DNA of 36,682 nucleotides, from the NCBI GenBank assembly GCA_937991975.1, contig CALKLC010000065.1, forward strand, positions 1 through 36,682, given 5' to 3'. Shown one piece after another: positions 23,219-31,877 of this stretch. A program made the position numbers and the translations under genes. Numbering within the stretch: position 1 is the first letter of the stretch; each line of letters begins with the position of its first letter. The notes beneath the pieces were generated by a model. It was given only the letters and a program-made list of their open reading frames with translations, did not search any database and had not been told where the DNA came from. The stretch comes from an uncultured Spirochaetales bacterium (lineage in GTDB: Bacteria > Spirochaetota > Spirochaetia > DTKZ01).

Positions 23219-24636
23219 ACTGTATTTACATCCACTCCCAGTTTCCGCAGTTGATCCATTTCCTCTTTCCTGGCAACATAATCATGCCTTTTTTGGTTGG
23301 CTTTCACGATACAGTTCTGTATGGCAGTTAGTTCGATCTTGATCCCCCGAATGGAGGCGCGGTTTTCCCTGGGAGTCTCGCTTCGAAAGAAAGTTTCCAG
23401 GCCGGAGAGTCTTCGATGGATGAGCTGCAGTTCTTCGATGTGTTTGTGGAGAAAGGTGAAAAGCTGTTCTTCCCCTGCCTGTTCCAGACGCTTGTAGCCG
23501 CTTCCTGTACGGGCAAGGATGCCGCTGTAAATACGGGCTCTCTTTTTCAAGTCTTCCAGGAAAGGATGGAAACGGATGGGCTCCTTCTTTGTAGTGGAGG
23601 TGGTGAGATCGAAGTATTCTACTTCGTACACGAGGGTTTCTTCTTCCTTCTGGACCATCCGCTGGATCCAGATCTTGAAGCGTTCAAGAAGCGGCCGCTT
23701 GCGGGATTCCAGAATGAGGCTATTGTCTAGAAGCTTCTGGGATGCTTCTTCCAATGGCCGGGAGGCAGCGGCTAACGCCCGAATCCCTTCCAGGAGGATA
23801 TCTTTAAAAGGGATATCCTGATTTTTGGTCCGCTCCACTTTCTGTTCGACCTTGAATTTCTCTAGCACCGCCTTACGTAATTCTGGGCCATTCGGTCCGT
23901 AATCCTCCTCGAGAATCTCGATGATCAGTTCAGGATAGAAATGCTTTCCCGGTAAGGTATGGGGGAACTGTTTCTTCAGGGTCCGAAGGATTTCTTCCTT
24001 CGCCTCCAATACCCGGCTTCGGTCGATCGGCAGATTGGCCAACAGGGAGATCCGTACCTCGAACTTGTACATTTCTTTGTGATAATCGGTGAGCTTTTTG
24101 AGGGTGGCAATGCAGGTACGGAAAGCCTTTTGAATCTGATCGATCGCATCTTTCAGGATTCCTGCGGAAAGGGTATCTTCTCCTTTCGTAACTTTCCCTA
24201 CATACTCAGCCAGAACCTTCGTATTTATTCGGGCAGACACTTCGCTGAATTGATCCCACGCGATGTACCGGGTAAGGCCAAGGAGAAGCTTGATCCGACC
24301 AAGATCGAGGAAGTCGGTCCGGAACTGGTAGAAGTTCAGAAGAAAATCCAGCTGAGATTCATACATGGAAAGTCGGATACTCATCTGTTCTGTTTTTTCC
24401 GAATCAAGGAAATTATCTTCGGGAGGGGTGGAGATTTCAGAAATCTTGAGATCCTTCTTGTACGGGTCTTCGTGGATCAGTCCTTTCTTCAATAGGACTT
24501 TGTAGAGGGACAAAAAGGAGGTGTGCATGATTCTGTACTGCTCTTTCAGTCGGGGCAATTCTACCGTATCCAGATGGTTCCGGTACTGTTCCAGAGCATT
24601 CTGAAGTTGGGAAACAAAACTTACTCCCTCTTCCAT
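23215..24636 (-). CDS. Helical coiled-coil protein of unknown function
   Basis: This 473-residue protein is charged and predicted to be almost entirely helical, with heptad-like stretches (LQNALEQYRNHLDTVELPRLKEQYRI; EELQLIHRRLSGLETFF). No signal peptide or membrane helix is visible, so it should be cytoplasmic. I do not recognise a named family; it may be spirochaete-specific. A central segment with VEYFDLTTSTTKKEPIRFHPF breaks the helical pattern and may be a small beta region. It is a single gene with its own near-consensus promoter and a start at 24636 with no SD. It converges on the aromatic fusion gene, the stops overlapping by 4 nt. Confidence 0.75.
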   Translation of the reverse strand: MEEGVSFVSQLQNALEQYRNHLDTVELPRLKEQYRIMHTSFLSLYKVLLKKGLIHEDPYKKDLKISEISTPPEDNFLDSEKTEQMSIRLSMYESQLDFLLNFYQFRTDFLDLGRIKLLLGLTRYIAWDQFSEVSARINTKVLAEYVGKVTKGEDTLSAGILKDAIDQIQKAFRTCIATLKKLTDYHKEMYKFEVRISLLANLPIDRSRVLEAKEEILRTLKKQFPHTLPGKHFYPELIIEILEEDYGPNGPELRKAVLEKFKVEQKVERTKNQDIPFKDILLEGIRALAAASRPLEEASQKLLDNSLILESRKRPLLERFKIWIQRMVQKEEETLVYEVEYFDLTTSTTKKEPIRFHPFLEDLKKRARIYSGILARTGSGYKRLEQAGEEQLFTFLHKHIEELQLIHRRLSGLETFFRSETPRENRASIRGIKIELTAIQNCIVKANQKRHDYVARKEEMDQLRKLGVDVNTV

Positions 24637-24644
24637 GTGATTCC

Positions 24645-24673
24645 ATTATGGGATAAAATCTCGAAAAGGGCAA
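24645..24673 (-). promoter_or_regulatory. Leaderless promoter of the coiled-coil gene
   Basis: On the minus strand TTGCCC (24668-24673) and CATAAT (24645-24650) are separated by 17 nt. The -10 ends 8 nt before the ATG at 24636 and no SD is present, matching the carD and leuS promoters in layout. Confidence 0.6.
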
Positions 24674-24697
24674 TCAGCAGGGAGTTCTCGTGCGCGT

Positions 24698-25243
24698 ATG
24701 GGACGGATAGGCGTATTTCCCCCCCAAAAATTGGTGATCTGCACTCTTCTTTCCCGGGAGGATCTTCTTTATCCGGTTCGGGATACCCTTGAACGAGAGT
24801 TTGGCGCCATCGACTATCAAAGTCCCCTCATCCCCTTCGATTTTACCCATTACTACGAGGAAGAGATGGGGAAGGAGTTGAAGCGCTGTTTCTTCAGCAT
24901 GGAAACCCTTGTGGATCCGGGGACCCTGGCCCAGATCAAGATTCGAACGAACGGAATGGAAGAGTCCTTTGCCCTCGAGGGCAAGCGAAGAGTGAACCTC
25001 GATCCAGGATTACTGTCTCTTTCTAGATTCGTTCTCGCTACTACGAAGGAAAGCGGACATCGTATCCCTCTTCGGGATGGAATCTGGGCTGAGATCACCC
25101 TCCTCTACATGAAAAAGGATTTTCAACCCTTAGCATGGACCTATCCGGATTATGCTACTCGAACCTACCGGGATATCCTTCTGGAGATCCGTGCCCTGTA
25201 TAAGGAACAGTTCCAGACAGGTCGGCCCATTGATCGAGGGTAA
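24698..25243 (+). CDS. DUF4416 family protein
   Basis: This 181-residue protein matches the DUF4416 family by several motifs: PPQKLVICTLLSRED near the start, YQSPLIPFDFTHYYEEEMG, the central RRVNLDPGLLSLSRFVLATTKE and the C-terminal FQPLAWTYPDYA. The function is unknown. The Asp/His/Tyr-rich FDFTHYYEEEMG stretch could be an active or metal site, but that is speculation. The ATG at 24698 is about 11 nt after an AGGGAG that may serve as SD. It is divergent from the coiled-coil gene. Confidence 0.85.
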   Translation: MGRIGVFPPQKLVICTLLSREDLLYPVRDTLEREFGAIDYQSPLIPFDFTHYYEEEMGKELKRCFFSMETLVDPGTLAQIKIRTNGMEESFALEGKRRVNLDPGLLSLSRFVLATTKESGHRIPLRDGIWAEITLLYMKKDFQPLAWTYPDYATRTYRDILLEIRALYKEQFQTGRPIDRG

Positions 25244-25323
25244 TCTCGCATCTCCTGTACTATCCTTACCTTTTTTTAACGATAATGAAGCAACTTATCT
25301 TTCAACGCTGTATACCCTGATGG

Positions 25324-26106
25324 ATGTGTGGGGGAAAATACACCGGTTCATTCTTTCTTCTCTTCGCCCTGTGGATAGGGTTGGGAGGGGGATGGTTTCC
25401 GGGCTGCCAGTTCTTCCTGGAAGAAAAGGAAACCGTTTCCCTGTCCCTGCCTCCGTTCCCGCAATCCTGGATGGGCCGTGCGTTCGCTGATGAATTTGAA
25501 ATCGCCTATACGCAAGAGGGGCGAGAGGTCAGGTATGCGGTTCCCCGGGGAAGCGGGAAAGTAGAACTTTCTCTTTCTCTGGGAAAAAGAACCCCTGTCG
25601 TACTATACCCCATCGTTACAGGCGAGTTCGGCAAAGCTTCTCTCTATCCTGCCGGCGGGTTATATCCCGATTTTTTCCGGTCCGGAGAACTCGTTATCCA
25701 GTGGGATGATGGGTTTGCAGCAGAGACTTTGCTTCTAGCTAGCCGGGGAGGGTTCCCTCTGGATGTGTTCAACTGTGCCCGTTTCTTCGTGGAGGCTCGT
25801 AAGAGGGGAGGATCGAATCCCTGGGGATTGAATCGAGGGAAAGTACTGGAATCGTTAGCCTCCGGAACCTTTCGAGCAGACAGACTTGCCTTGAAGAAAA
25901 AGTTTTCGATTCCTTTACCCCTATCGGGGGGAGAGTGGTACAGTGTGAACCTCCTGGAACCACCTATGCCAGGGGGAGGGGAGGGAACCGTTCTTTTAAA
26001 AGAGTTACCCTGGGGAGTTCATCATTACTGGAGTACGGCTCGTTTCCTCACCATACACCTTTCTGAAACCGGCAAGGTGGAGTTTGCGGAATATGGTGTA
26101 CACTGA
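25324..26106 (+). CDS. Probable exported lipoprotein of unknown function
   Basis: This 260-residue protein starts with a hydrophobic segment (SFFLLFALWIGLGGGWFPGC) that could be a lipoprotein signal with Cys near residue 28, though the box is atypical. The rest looks beta-rich (VSLSLPPFPQSW, FEIAYTQEGREVRYAVPRG, VELSLSLGKRTPVVLYPIVTGEFG) with no family I recognise. An in-frame stop at 25318 fixes the start at 25324. TATACC (25311-25316) ends 7 nt before this ATG with no SD, so it may be leaderless, although no -35 is seen. It follows DUF4416 by 80 bp and may belong with it. Confidence 0.65.
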   Translation: MCGGKYTGSFFLLFALWIGLGGGWFPGCQFFLEEKETVSLSLPPFPQSWMGRAFADEFEIAYTQEGREVRYAVPRGSGKVELSLSLGKRTPVVLYPIVTGEFGKASLYPAGGLYPDFFRSGELVIQWDDGFAAETLLLASRGGFPLDVFNCARFFVEARKRGGSNPWGLNRGKVLESLASGTFRADRLALKKKFSIPLPLSGGEWYSVNLLEPPMPGGGEGTVLLKELPWGVHHYWSTARFLTIHLSETGKVEFAEYGVH

Positions 26107-26172
26107 GGATGAAAGCTCGCTAATTGCGGTGCAATAAGGAAACAAAGCCGTGGGCAGGCTCGTGCTAACCCC

Positions 26173-27333
26173 TTAAAGGCGGAGGATCCGTGCGTGGGTG
26201 AGAACTCTGGCCCCTGTGTCCGTGATAAGAATATCGTTTTCTAACCGTACTCCGCCGGTACCCGCCTCGTACAACCCTGGCTCGATGGTAACCACCATAC
26301 CAGGGGTAAGCACAGCGCCCCCATTCTTCTTCAATCGAAAGAAGGGGCGTTCGTGGACCGCTAAACCGATCCCGTGCCCTAAGGAGTGAGGCATAGAGAG
26401 GGAGTGTCGGGAAAAGATCGACTGTACTGCCTCGGCGATTTCCCAGCTGGGTATCCCTGGATTACAGAGGGAAAGGGCCTTCTGGTACCCTTCCTCTACC
26501 AGTTCGATCAGGAAGCGCATCCGCTCGGTCAGTTTCCCCGATGCAAGGGTAAGGGTTACATCGGATGTGTACCCCTGGTACAGGATCCCAAAGTCGAGGA
26601 TAGACAGGCCAGGTGTGGTGGGATCTTTGAATAAGCCGGATCCAAAGGTGGGGTACGCATGGATGGCAAAGCTTCGATGCGGCCCTGCGGCAATGGTCTG
26701 GAAACTGGTGCCCTCAGCTCCCCGTTTACGGGACTCCATCTCGATAAAGAGGGCGACTTCGGTTTCGGGGATCGGTCGCTCTTCGGAAAGAAGATCTTCC
26801 AGGGAACGTAAAACCTCGTTTGTTATCTGCGCAGCCCCTTCCAGCAGGGTTAATTCTTCCTCACTCTTGATCTGCCTGCACTCCTCGATGTACGCCGCAA
26901 TCCCTTCTTTCTCGCAGACGATCCTTGCGCTGGGGAACTCTCCTTTCAAGGTTTGTTCCAGTTCTACCACAGTCACATAGGGTTCCTGACCTACCAGTTC
27001 CAGGCTGAATGGTTCGGAAGGACTCATTCCCCAGTGTTTCAGGATCCCTACCACTGCCTGGGGAAGCTGGCGGTCGAACTGGTTGTAGGGGAGGATCTCT
27101 TCTACCTGAGCATGCAGCTCAGCCAGCGGGACATCCCAGGGGACAAGGGCCGCATGGCCATCGGAGCGGAGGAACAGAAGGGCGTCCTGGGGGTGACCCG
27201 TAAGGTAGCGGAGGGAAGGATCCCGCAGGTGCTCGGCATCTTCTAGAAGGAGGATGGAAACCCCTCGCTCCTTCATGGTTCTGGCAACCCGTTGCCGTCG
27301 GTTTGCATAGGGGGTGGACTGTTGAGGGGCCAT
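26173..27333 (-). CDS. M24 family Xaa-Pro aminopeptidase
   Basis: This 386-residue metallopeptidase has a creatinase-type N-terminal domain (YANRRQRVARTMKERGVSILLLE) and a pita-bread catalytic domain. Expected metal ligands are visible in ILDFGILYQGYTSDVTLT (two Asp), SLGHGIGLAVHE (His), VVTIEPGLYE (Glu) and RLENDILIT (Glu). It should remove N-terminal residues before proline; dipeptidase activity is also possible. The start lies 4 bp after the leuS stop on the same strand with no clear SD, so translation is probably coupled to leuS. Confidence 0.92.
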   Translation of the reverse strand: MAPQQSTPYANRRQRVARTMKERGVSILLLEDAEHLRDPSLRYLTGHPQDALLFLRSDGHAALVPWDVPLAELHAQVEEILPYNQFDRQLPQAVVGILKHWGMSPSEPFSLELVGQEPYVTVVELEQTLKGEFPSARIVCEKEGIAAYIEECRQIKSEEELTLLEGAAQITNEVLRSLEDLLSEERPIPETEVALFIEMESRKRGAEGTSFQTIAAGPHRSFAIHAYPTFGSGLFKDPTTPGLSILDFGILYQGYTSDVTLTLASGKLTERMRFLIELVEEGYQKALSLCNPGIPSWEIAEAVQSIFSRHSLSMPHSLGHGIGLAVHERPFFRLKKNGGAVLTPGMVVTIEPGLYEAGTGGVRLENDILITDTGARVLTHARILRL

Positions 27334-27337
27334 CGGA

Positions 27338-29752
27338 TCAGAGGACGATGTTCACCAGCTTATCCGGAACCGTGATGATCTTTTTGGGGGTCTTCCCGTT
27401 CACCAGATCCTGGATCCTCTGCTGATTCAGGGCGAGGGTTTTCAACTCTTCTTCGGTAAGCCCTGCGTTGGCCTGGACCTTTGCCCGCACTTTCCCATTC
27501 ACCTGGATCACGATGGTCACTTCCTCGTCCTTCGCCAATTCTTCGTTCCATCCCGGGAAGGGGACTTTGGAGATCGATGGGGGGTTCCCGAGTTTTTCCC
27601 ACAGTTCCTCTGCCAGGTGGGGAGCATAGGGGGCCAGGAGGAGTACGAAAGGTTCCCAGGCTTTGCGGGGAAGGGTTTCCAGCTTGAACAGTTCGTTCAC
27701 GAAGATCATCATCTGCGAGATCGCGGTATTGAACTCGAGCTTTTCCGTATCGAGGGCAACCTTCCGGATCGTCTTGTGCAGGAGGCGTTCCAGCTCCCGG
27801 GGAAGAGGATGGGTTGTAAGGGGCCGTTCGGACAGGCGCCAGATCCGATCCAGGAACCGGTGCACCCCAATCAGTCCGTTGGTGGACCAGGGCTTGGTTA
27901 CCTGCAGGGGGCCCATGAACATCTCGTACACCCGCATGGAGTCTGCCCCGTACTCTCGAACGATATCATCCGGGTTGATCACATTTCCCAGGGACTTGGA
28001 CATCTTCTGGCCGTCCTCGCCTAGAATCATCCCCTGGTTCACCAGCCGCATAAAAGGTTCGGGAGTGTTCACCACCCCGATGTCGTAGAGGACTTTGTGC
28101 CAGAACCGCGCGTACAGAAGGTGAAGCACCGCATGCTCCGCCCCTCCCACGTACAGGTCTACCGGCATCCAGTATTCGATTTTGTCTCTGGAAGCGAGTT
28201 CTTTGGAGTTATGGGGATCCAGGTACCGGAGGTAGTACCAGCAGGAGCCTGCCCATTGGGGCATCGTGTTGGTTTCCCTCTTTGCGGGGCCCTGGCATCG
28301 GGGACAGGTTGTATGAACCCAATCCGTAATGGCTGCCAGGGGGGATTCGCCCGTTCCTGTGGGCGCGTAGCTTTCCACCTCGGGAAGGAGCAGAGGAAGT
28401 TGCTCGTAGGGCAGGGGAACGATCCCGCACGTGGGGCAGTGGACCAGGGGGATGGGTTCCCCCCAGTACCGCTGCCTGGAAAAGACCCAGTCGCGGAGTT
28501 TGTAGTTCACTGCCCGTTTCCCCAACCCGCGTTCCTCCAGCCACTCGGTGATCCGCCTCTTGAACTCTGCGGTAGGCAAGCCGTTGAAGGATCCGGAATT
28601 GACAGCGATACCATCCTCGGTTTCCGCATGATCCATCGGGTACAGGGTTCCATCCTTAGACACCACCTGAACGATGGGGAGGTTGTACTTCCGGGCAAAA
28701 TCCCAGTCCCGTTCATCGTGAGCAGGGACTGCCATGATGGCTCCTGTCCCATAGGAAATGAGGATATAGTCCGAAATCCAGACGGGAATCCGTTCATTAT
28801 TTACCGGGTTGATCGCATAGGCTCCGGTGAACACACCTGTTTTCTCTTTGGCTAAATCGGTTCGTTCGAGGTCCGACTTCCGCCGGGCATTCTCCTTGTA
28901 CTCTTCCACAGCCTTTCGTTGTTCAGGGGTGGTAATGCGGTCTACAAGGGGATGCTCCGGCGCCAGTACCATGTAGGTGGCACCGAAGAGGGTGTCTGGC
29001 CGCGTAGTGTACACTTCGATGGTTCCCTCTCCCTTTTCCAGAGGAAAATGAACGTTGGCACCTTCACTACGGCCGATCCAGTTCCGCTGCATCAACTTGA
29101 TGGATTCAGGCCAATCGAGGAGGTCCAGATCTTTCAACAGCCGCTCCGCGTACTTTGTAATCCGGAGCATCCACTGTCGAATATCTTTCCGAACCACGGG
29201 CGTTCCGCACCGGTCGCAAGTCCCGTCCTTCACTTCCTCGTTGGCCAGACCCGTCTTACAGGAGGGGCACCAGTTGATGGGCACTTCGGCCTCATACGCC
29301 AGTCCCTGTTCGAACAGTTTCAGGAAGATCCACTGGGTCCATCTATAGTATTCTGGCTGGTGGGTTGAAATTTCCCGGTCCCAGTCGTATGAAAAACCAA
29401 GGGCCTTGATCTGCTGCCGGAAGCGGGCAATATTCTTTTCCGTGGTCGTCTTTGGGTGGGTTCCTGTCTTGATGGCATAGTTTTCGGCAGGAAGGCCAAA
29501 GGAATCGAATCCCATGGGATGCAATACCTGGTACCCTTTCATCCGCAGGAATCGGCAGTAAATATCCGTAGCGGTATACCCTTCCGGGTGGCCGACGTGA
29601 AGACCTGCGGCGGAAGGGTAGGGGAACATGTCCAAAACATACCGACGTTTTTCTTTGGGAATGCGAGGATCCTCCACTGTGCGATACGTCTTGTGGGTTT
29701 CCCAGTAGGTTTGCCATTTGCGTTCGATTTCTGTAAAGGGGTACTTGCTCAT
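27338..29752 (-). CDS. leuS: Leucyl-tRNA synthetase
   Basis: This 804-residue class I synthetase charges tRNA-Leu. The HIGH motif appears as HVGH at residues 52-55 ([20 protein letters not shown]), KMSKS at about 583-587, and the zinc-finger-like [21 protein letters not shown] is present. The CP1 editing domain has [19 protein letters not shown] and [15 protein letters not shown]. The C-terminus ends with the usual [11 protein letters not shown] and a short tail. Length is typical for bacterial LeuRS. The ATG at 29752 has no SD and sits 8 nt after a -10 box. It heads a two-gene unit with the M24 peptidase. Confidence 0.98.
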   Translation of the reverse strand: MSKYPFTEIERKWQTYWETHKTYRTVEDPRIPKEKRRYVLDMFPYPSAAGLHVGHPEGYTATDIYCRFLRMKGYQVLHPMGFDSFGLPAENYAIKTGTHPKTTTEKNIARFRQQIKALGFSYDWDREISTHQPEYYRWTQWIFLKLFEQGLAYEAEVPINWCPSCKTGLANEEVKDGTCDRCGTPVVRKDIRQWMLRITKYAERLLKDLDLLDWPESIKLMQRNWIGRSEGANVHFPLEKGEGTIEVYTTRPDTLFGATYMVLAPEHPLVDRITTPEQRKAVEEYKENARRKSDLERTDLAKEKTGVFTGAYAINPVNNERIPVWISDYILISYGTGAIMAVPAHDERDWDFARKYNLPIVQVVSKDGTLYPMDHAETEDGIAVNSGSFNGLPTAEFKRRITEWLEERGLGKRAVNYKLRDWVFSRQRYWGEPIPLVHCPTCGIVPLPYEQLPLLLPEVESYAPTGTGESPLAAITDWVHTTCPRCQGPAKRETNTMPQWAGSCWYYLRYLDPHNSKELASRDKIEYWMPVDLYVGGAEHAVLHLLYARFWHKVLYDIGVVNTPEPFMRLVNQGMILGEDGQKMSKSLGNVINPDDIVREYGADSMRVYEMFMGPLQVTKPWSTNGLIGVHRFLDRIWRLSERPLTTHPLPRELERLLHKTIRKVALDTEKLEFNTAISQMMIFVNELFKLETLPRKAWEPFVLLLAPYAPHLAEELWEKLGNPPSISKVPFPGWNEELAKDEEVTIVIQVNGKVRAKVQANAGLTEEELKTLALNQQRIQDLVNGKTPKKIITVPDKLVNIVL

Positions 29753-29760
29753 GGGTAGGT

Positions 29761-29789
29761 ATGATATCCAAAAGGGGAGGCAATAGCAA
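29761..29789 (-). promoter_or_regulatory. Leaderless promoter of leuS
   Basis: On the minus strand TTGCTA (29784-29789) and TATCAT (29761-29766) are separated by 17 nt. The -10 ends 8 nt before the ATG at 29752. The sequence between is pyrimidine-rich and contains no SD. No T-box or tRNA-like leader fits in this space. Confidence 0.6.
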
Positions 29790-29942
29790 GGAGCACTGCG
29801 GGGAGCGGCGGGAGTAAAAGGGCTTTGGTCACGGGGGAACGCGATGTGTGCGTCCAGGAGTTACATGCAAAAATCCGGGAGGATCGAAGTATCCATACGA
29901 GGCCGCCACAATTTTGGCACCACTACATTATGACACAGCTAT

Positions 29943-29984
29943 AAAAAAAAGCCCTTCAGGAAAGGAGGTAGAAACCTGAAGGGC
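29943..29984 (-). terminator. Rho-independent terminator (HP4 of the small RNA)
   Basis: On the minus strand a perfect 10-bp GC-rich stem (GCCCUUCAGG/CCUGAAGGGC) with a 14-nt loop is followed by eight U. It faces away from the M29 gene and lies upstream of leuS, so it serves no annotated protein gene. This supports a separate transcript ending here. Confidence 0.75.
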
Positions 29985-30130
29985 AAGGTACTGGAATGCG
30001 ATGATTCACATCATCTGAAGGCTTCCAGGAAAGGAGGTGAAAACCTGGAAAGCGCTATTTCCAACTTGAACTTGATAGCTTTTTCTATATGTAACAACAA
30101 CGTTTTGCTTTCCTGGTTACAGGAAAGATC
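29943..30130 (-). ncRNA. Predicted small RNA with two anti-Shine-Dalgarno loops
   Basis: On the minus strand a promoter at 30137-30165 predicts a start near 30130 and a U8 terminator ends near 29943, giving about 188 nt. Four stem-loops are visible in order. HP1 (30108-30127) is 8 bp (CUUUCCUG/CAGGAAAG) with loop UAAC. HP2 (about 30021-30052) has a 9-bp stem with one bulge and the 14-nt loop UUUUCACCUCCUUU. HP3 (30000-30015) is 6 bp with a GUGA tetraloop. HP4 (29951-29984) has a perfect 10-bp stem and the 14-nt loop UUUCUACCUCCUUU, then U8. Both large loops carry ACCUCCUUU, the anti-SD sequence at the 3' end of 16S rRNA. No ORF is convincing. The layout does not fit the long hairpin of 6S RNA. 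Alpha-proteobacterial cuckoo RNAs have comparable CCUCCUCCC loops, but I know of no spirochaete family. Confidence 0.7.
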
Positions 30131-30136
30131 GCTCAT

Positions 30137-30165
30137 TTTTTACAGATTTTCGAATATTTTGTCAA
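30137..30165 (-). promoter_or_regulatory. Predicted promoter of the small RNA
   Basis: On the minus strand a perfect TTGACA (30160-30165) and TAAAAA (30137-30142) are separated by 17 nt. The expected start near 30130 lies only about 3 nt before the first stem-loop. Confidence 0.6.
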
Positions 30166-30215
30166 GTATCAGGTTCAAAAAAGTGAATCGATCTAAAGAC
30201 GCAGGGCACTCCCTC

Positions 30216-30244
30216 TTGTTCCCCCGGAGCCTGTTCTCTATAAT
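30216..30244 (+). promoter_or_regulatory. Leaderless promoter of the M29 aminopeptidase gene
   Basis: TTGTTC (30216-30221) and a perfect TATAAT (30239-30244) are separated by 17 nt. Only CGGCCC (6 nt) separates the -10 from the ATG at 30251, so the transcript must begin at or very near the A of the start codon. It is divergent from the small RNA promoter. Confidence 0.72.
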
Positions 30245-30250
30245 CGGCCC

Positions 30251-31411
30251 ATGACATTAAAGAACAGTGTGGGGCAGGGTTTCGTTTTTCTGTCATCCCG
30301 TGAACCAGAGCTCGATCATGCGGCGCGGGTAGCTATTATCGAATCCCTAAAGGTTCGGGAGGGCGAACGGGTGTTGATTGTAAGCAATCCTGTTCGGGAA
30401 GTGGCTACCATTGCCTTTGCCGTGCATGATGCCGTGCAGGAAGTGGGAGCTGTTCCTGTGCTTCTATTCCAGCCAGTAAAGACCCAGTTCGATTTTTGCG
30501 AGGACGCCGTTACGGCGGCCATTGCCACAGAACCGGATGTTGTGATTTCTCTCAGTGCAGAAAAAATGGGAAAAGATAGGCGCGCCATCAAGGAACCCTA
30601 CCTGGTCGACGGAAAATCGTACGATAACACCCTTCACTACTTACTCCATGGGGTTAAGAAGGTTCGAAGTTTCTGGAGTCCGGGAATCACCGTGGATTGT
30701 TTCATCCGGACTGTACCGGTGGATTACCAGCAGATGAAGCAGGATTGTAAAGCCCTGAAAACTCTTTTGGATCAGTCGGTTTCCCTGGAAATAGAAAATC
30801 CCAATGGCACGAAGATTCGAATTGGCACGGAAGGGAGAGAATCCTTTACTGATGATGGGGATTTCTCGCAGCCGGGGACAGGGGGCAACCTCCCTGCTGG
30901 AGAAACCTTCCTTTCACCGGTAGTAGGTTCGGCAGAGGGGACGATCGTGTTCGATGGAACGATTGCTTCGGCGGGCGGTGTAATCCGGATCCACACACCC
31001 CTACGGGTTACGCTGGAAAAGGGGTTCATCGTCTCTCTGGAAGGAGGCGAGGAGGCCCACATGCTCGAACAAACGCTGGACGAAGCGGCTACCAGAGCGC
31101 GGAGGTACGAAGCGGAAGGAAAACTAAAGGAGGGAGAGGGGGAACGGTACGCGCGGAACACCCGCCACCTCGGTGAACTGGGGATAGGGGTGAATCGAAA
31201 GGCCCGGATCACGGGGAACATGCTGGAGGATGAAAAGGTATACGGGACCTGTCATTTTGCCATTGGATCCAACTACGATGAGGATGCCCCCTCCCTCATC
31301 CATCTGGATGGGTTGGTCAGTAAACCGACTATTTATGCAGAATCAAAAGATGGGAATCGTCAGACAGTGATGAAAGAGGGGAGGTTCGCCTGGGAGTACC
31401 AAGGATCTTGA
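30251..31411 (+). CDS. M29 family aminopeptidase
   Basis: This 386-residue protein resembles the M29 (AmpS/aminopeptidase T) metallopeptidases. Expected metal or catalytic residues appear in NLPAGETFLSPV (Glu), RHLGELGIGVN (Glu), YGTCHFAIG (His) and LIHLDG (His, Asp). The N-terminal region (REGERVLIVSNPVREVATIAFAVHDAVQEVGAVPV) forms the family's first domain. It should release N-terminal amino acids in the cytoplasm. No SD precedes the ATG and the promoter predicts a leaderless message. Its end faces trxA, with a bidirectional terminator between them. Confidence 0.88.
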   Translation: MTLKNSVGQGFVFLSSREPELDHAARVAIIESLKVREGERVLIVSNPVREVATIAFAVHDAVQEVGAVPVLLFQPVKTQFDFCEDAVTAAIATEPDVVISLSAEKMGKDRRAIKEPYLVDGKSYDNTLHYLLHGVKKVRSFWSPGITVDCFIRTVPVDYQQMKQDCKALKTLLDQSVSLEIENPNGTKIRIGTEGRESFTDDGDFSQPGTGGNLPAGETFLSPVVGSAEGTIVFDGTIASAGGVIRIHTPLRVTLEKGFIVSLEGGEEAHMLEQTLDEAATRARRYEAEGKLKEGEGERYARNTRHLGELGIGVNRKARITGNMLEDEKVYGTCHFAIGSNYDEDAPSLIHLDGLVSKPTIYAESKDGNRQTVMKEGRFAWEYQGS

Positions 31412-31438
31412 TTAGCGTAGAATCGATCCTCGAGGGCG

Positions 31439-31472
31439 AAAAAACCCCGTCATCTGAATGACGGGGACTTTT
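31439..31472. terminator. Bidirectional terminator between M29 aminopeptidase and trxA
   Basis: A 9-bp stem (CCCCGTCAT at 31445-31453, ATGACGGGG at 31458-31466) with loop CTGA is flanked by six A on the left and ACTTTT on the right. Read on the minus strand the stem is followed by six T, which makes a strong terminator for trxA. On the plus strand it is a weaker terminator for the aminopeptidase gene. Confidence 0.85.
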
Positions 31473-31488
31473 ATGAACAGTCGAACCG

Positions 31489-31845
31489 CTAGGCTACCTT
31501 CAGTACGTCTTTCACTACGTTTTCCAGGATTTCCTTGGGAAGGGCTCCCTGGGCCATCCTCGGTTCTCCATCTACAGGGGCAAAGATTAGAGTGGGTACA
31601 CTCACAATACCAAAAGCCTGGGCAAGCTCCGGTTCCGCGTCGGTGTCTACTTTGTAAACATTCAGTTTACCGTCGTACTCTTTAGCGATCTCTTCCAGAA
31701 CCGGGGCAATCATTTTACACGGGCCGCACCACTCGGCATAGAAATCGATGATGCTGGGAAGATCTCCCTGATACTTCCATTCTTTGTTGTGTTCGTAATC
31801 GAATACTTTTTGTAAAAAGGTTTCTTTTGTTAAATGCTCTACCAT
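31489..31845 (-). CDS. trxA: Thioredoxin
   Basis: This 118-residue protein is a thioredoxin with the active site WCGPC (in DFYAEWCGPCKMIAPVLEEI) and the cis-Pro loop GIVSVPTLIF. It is a general cytoplasmic disulfide reductase. The frame extends three codons further to 31854, but the ATG at 31845 is the better start because AAGGA lies 8 nt upstream, whereas the longer form has no room for an SD. Unlike most single genes here it has a normal leader. A promoter is suggested at 31878-31906 (TTGACC, 17 nt, TAAATT) on the minus strand. A strong terminator follows. Confidence 0.96.
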   Translation of the reverse strand: MVEHLTKETFLQKVFDYEHNKEWKYQGDLPSIIDFYAEWCGPCKMIAPVLEEIAKEYDGKLNVYKVDTDAEPELAQAFGIVSVPTLIFAPVDGEPRMAQGALPKEILENVVKDVLKVA

Positions 31846-31877
31846 TGAATCCATCCTTAATATGTATTTTCATATAT

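Noticed and set aside
29951-30052. Plus-strand hairpins with AGGA/GGAGG loops, as in CsrA-sequestering RNAs
   Set aside because: The plus strand lacks a good promoter and a T-run after the hairpins, whereas the minus strand has both a consensus promoter and a U8 terminator.
29943-30130. 6S RNA
   Set aside because: The length fits, but 6S RNA is one long hairpin with a central bubble; here there are four short separate stem-loops.
30066-30254. 62-codon ORF on the plus strand before the M29 gene
   Set aside because: It lacks an SD, covers the small RNA and two promoters, and its composition is not protein-like.
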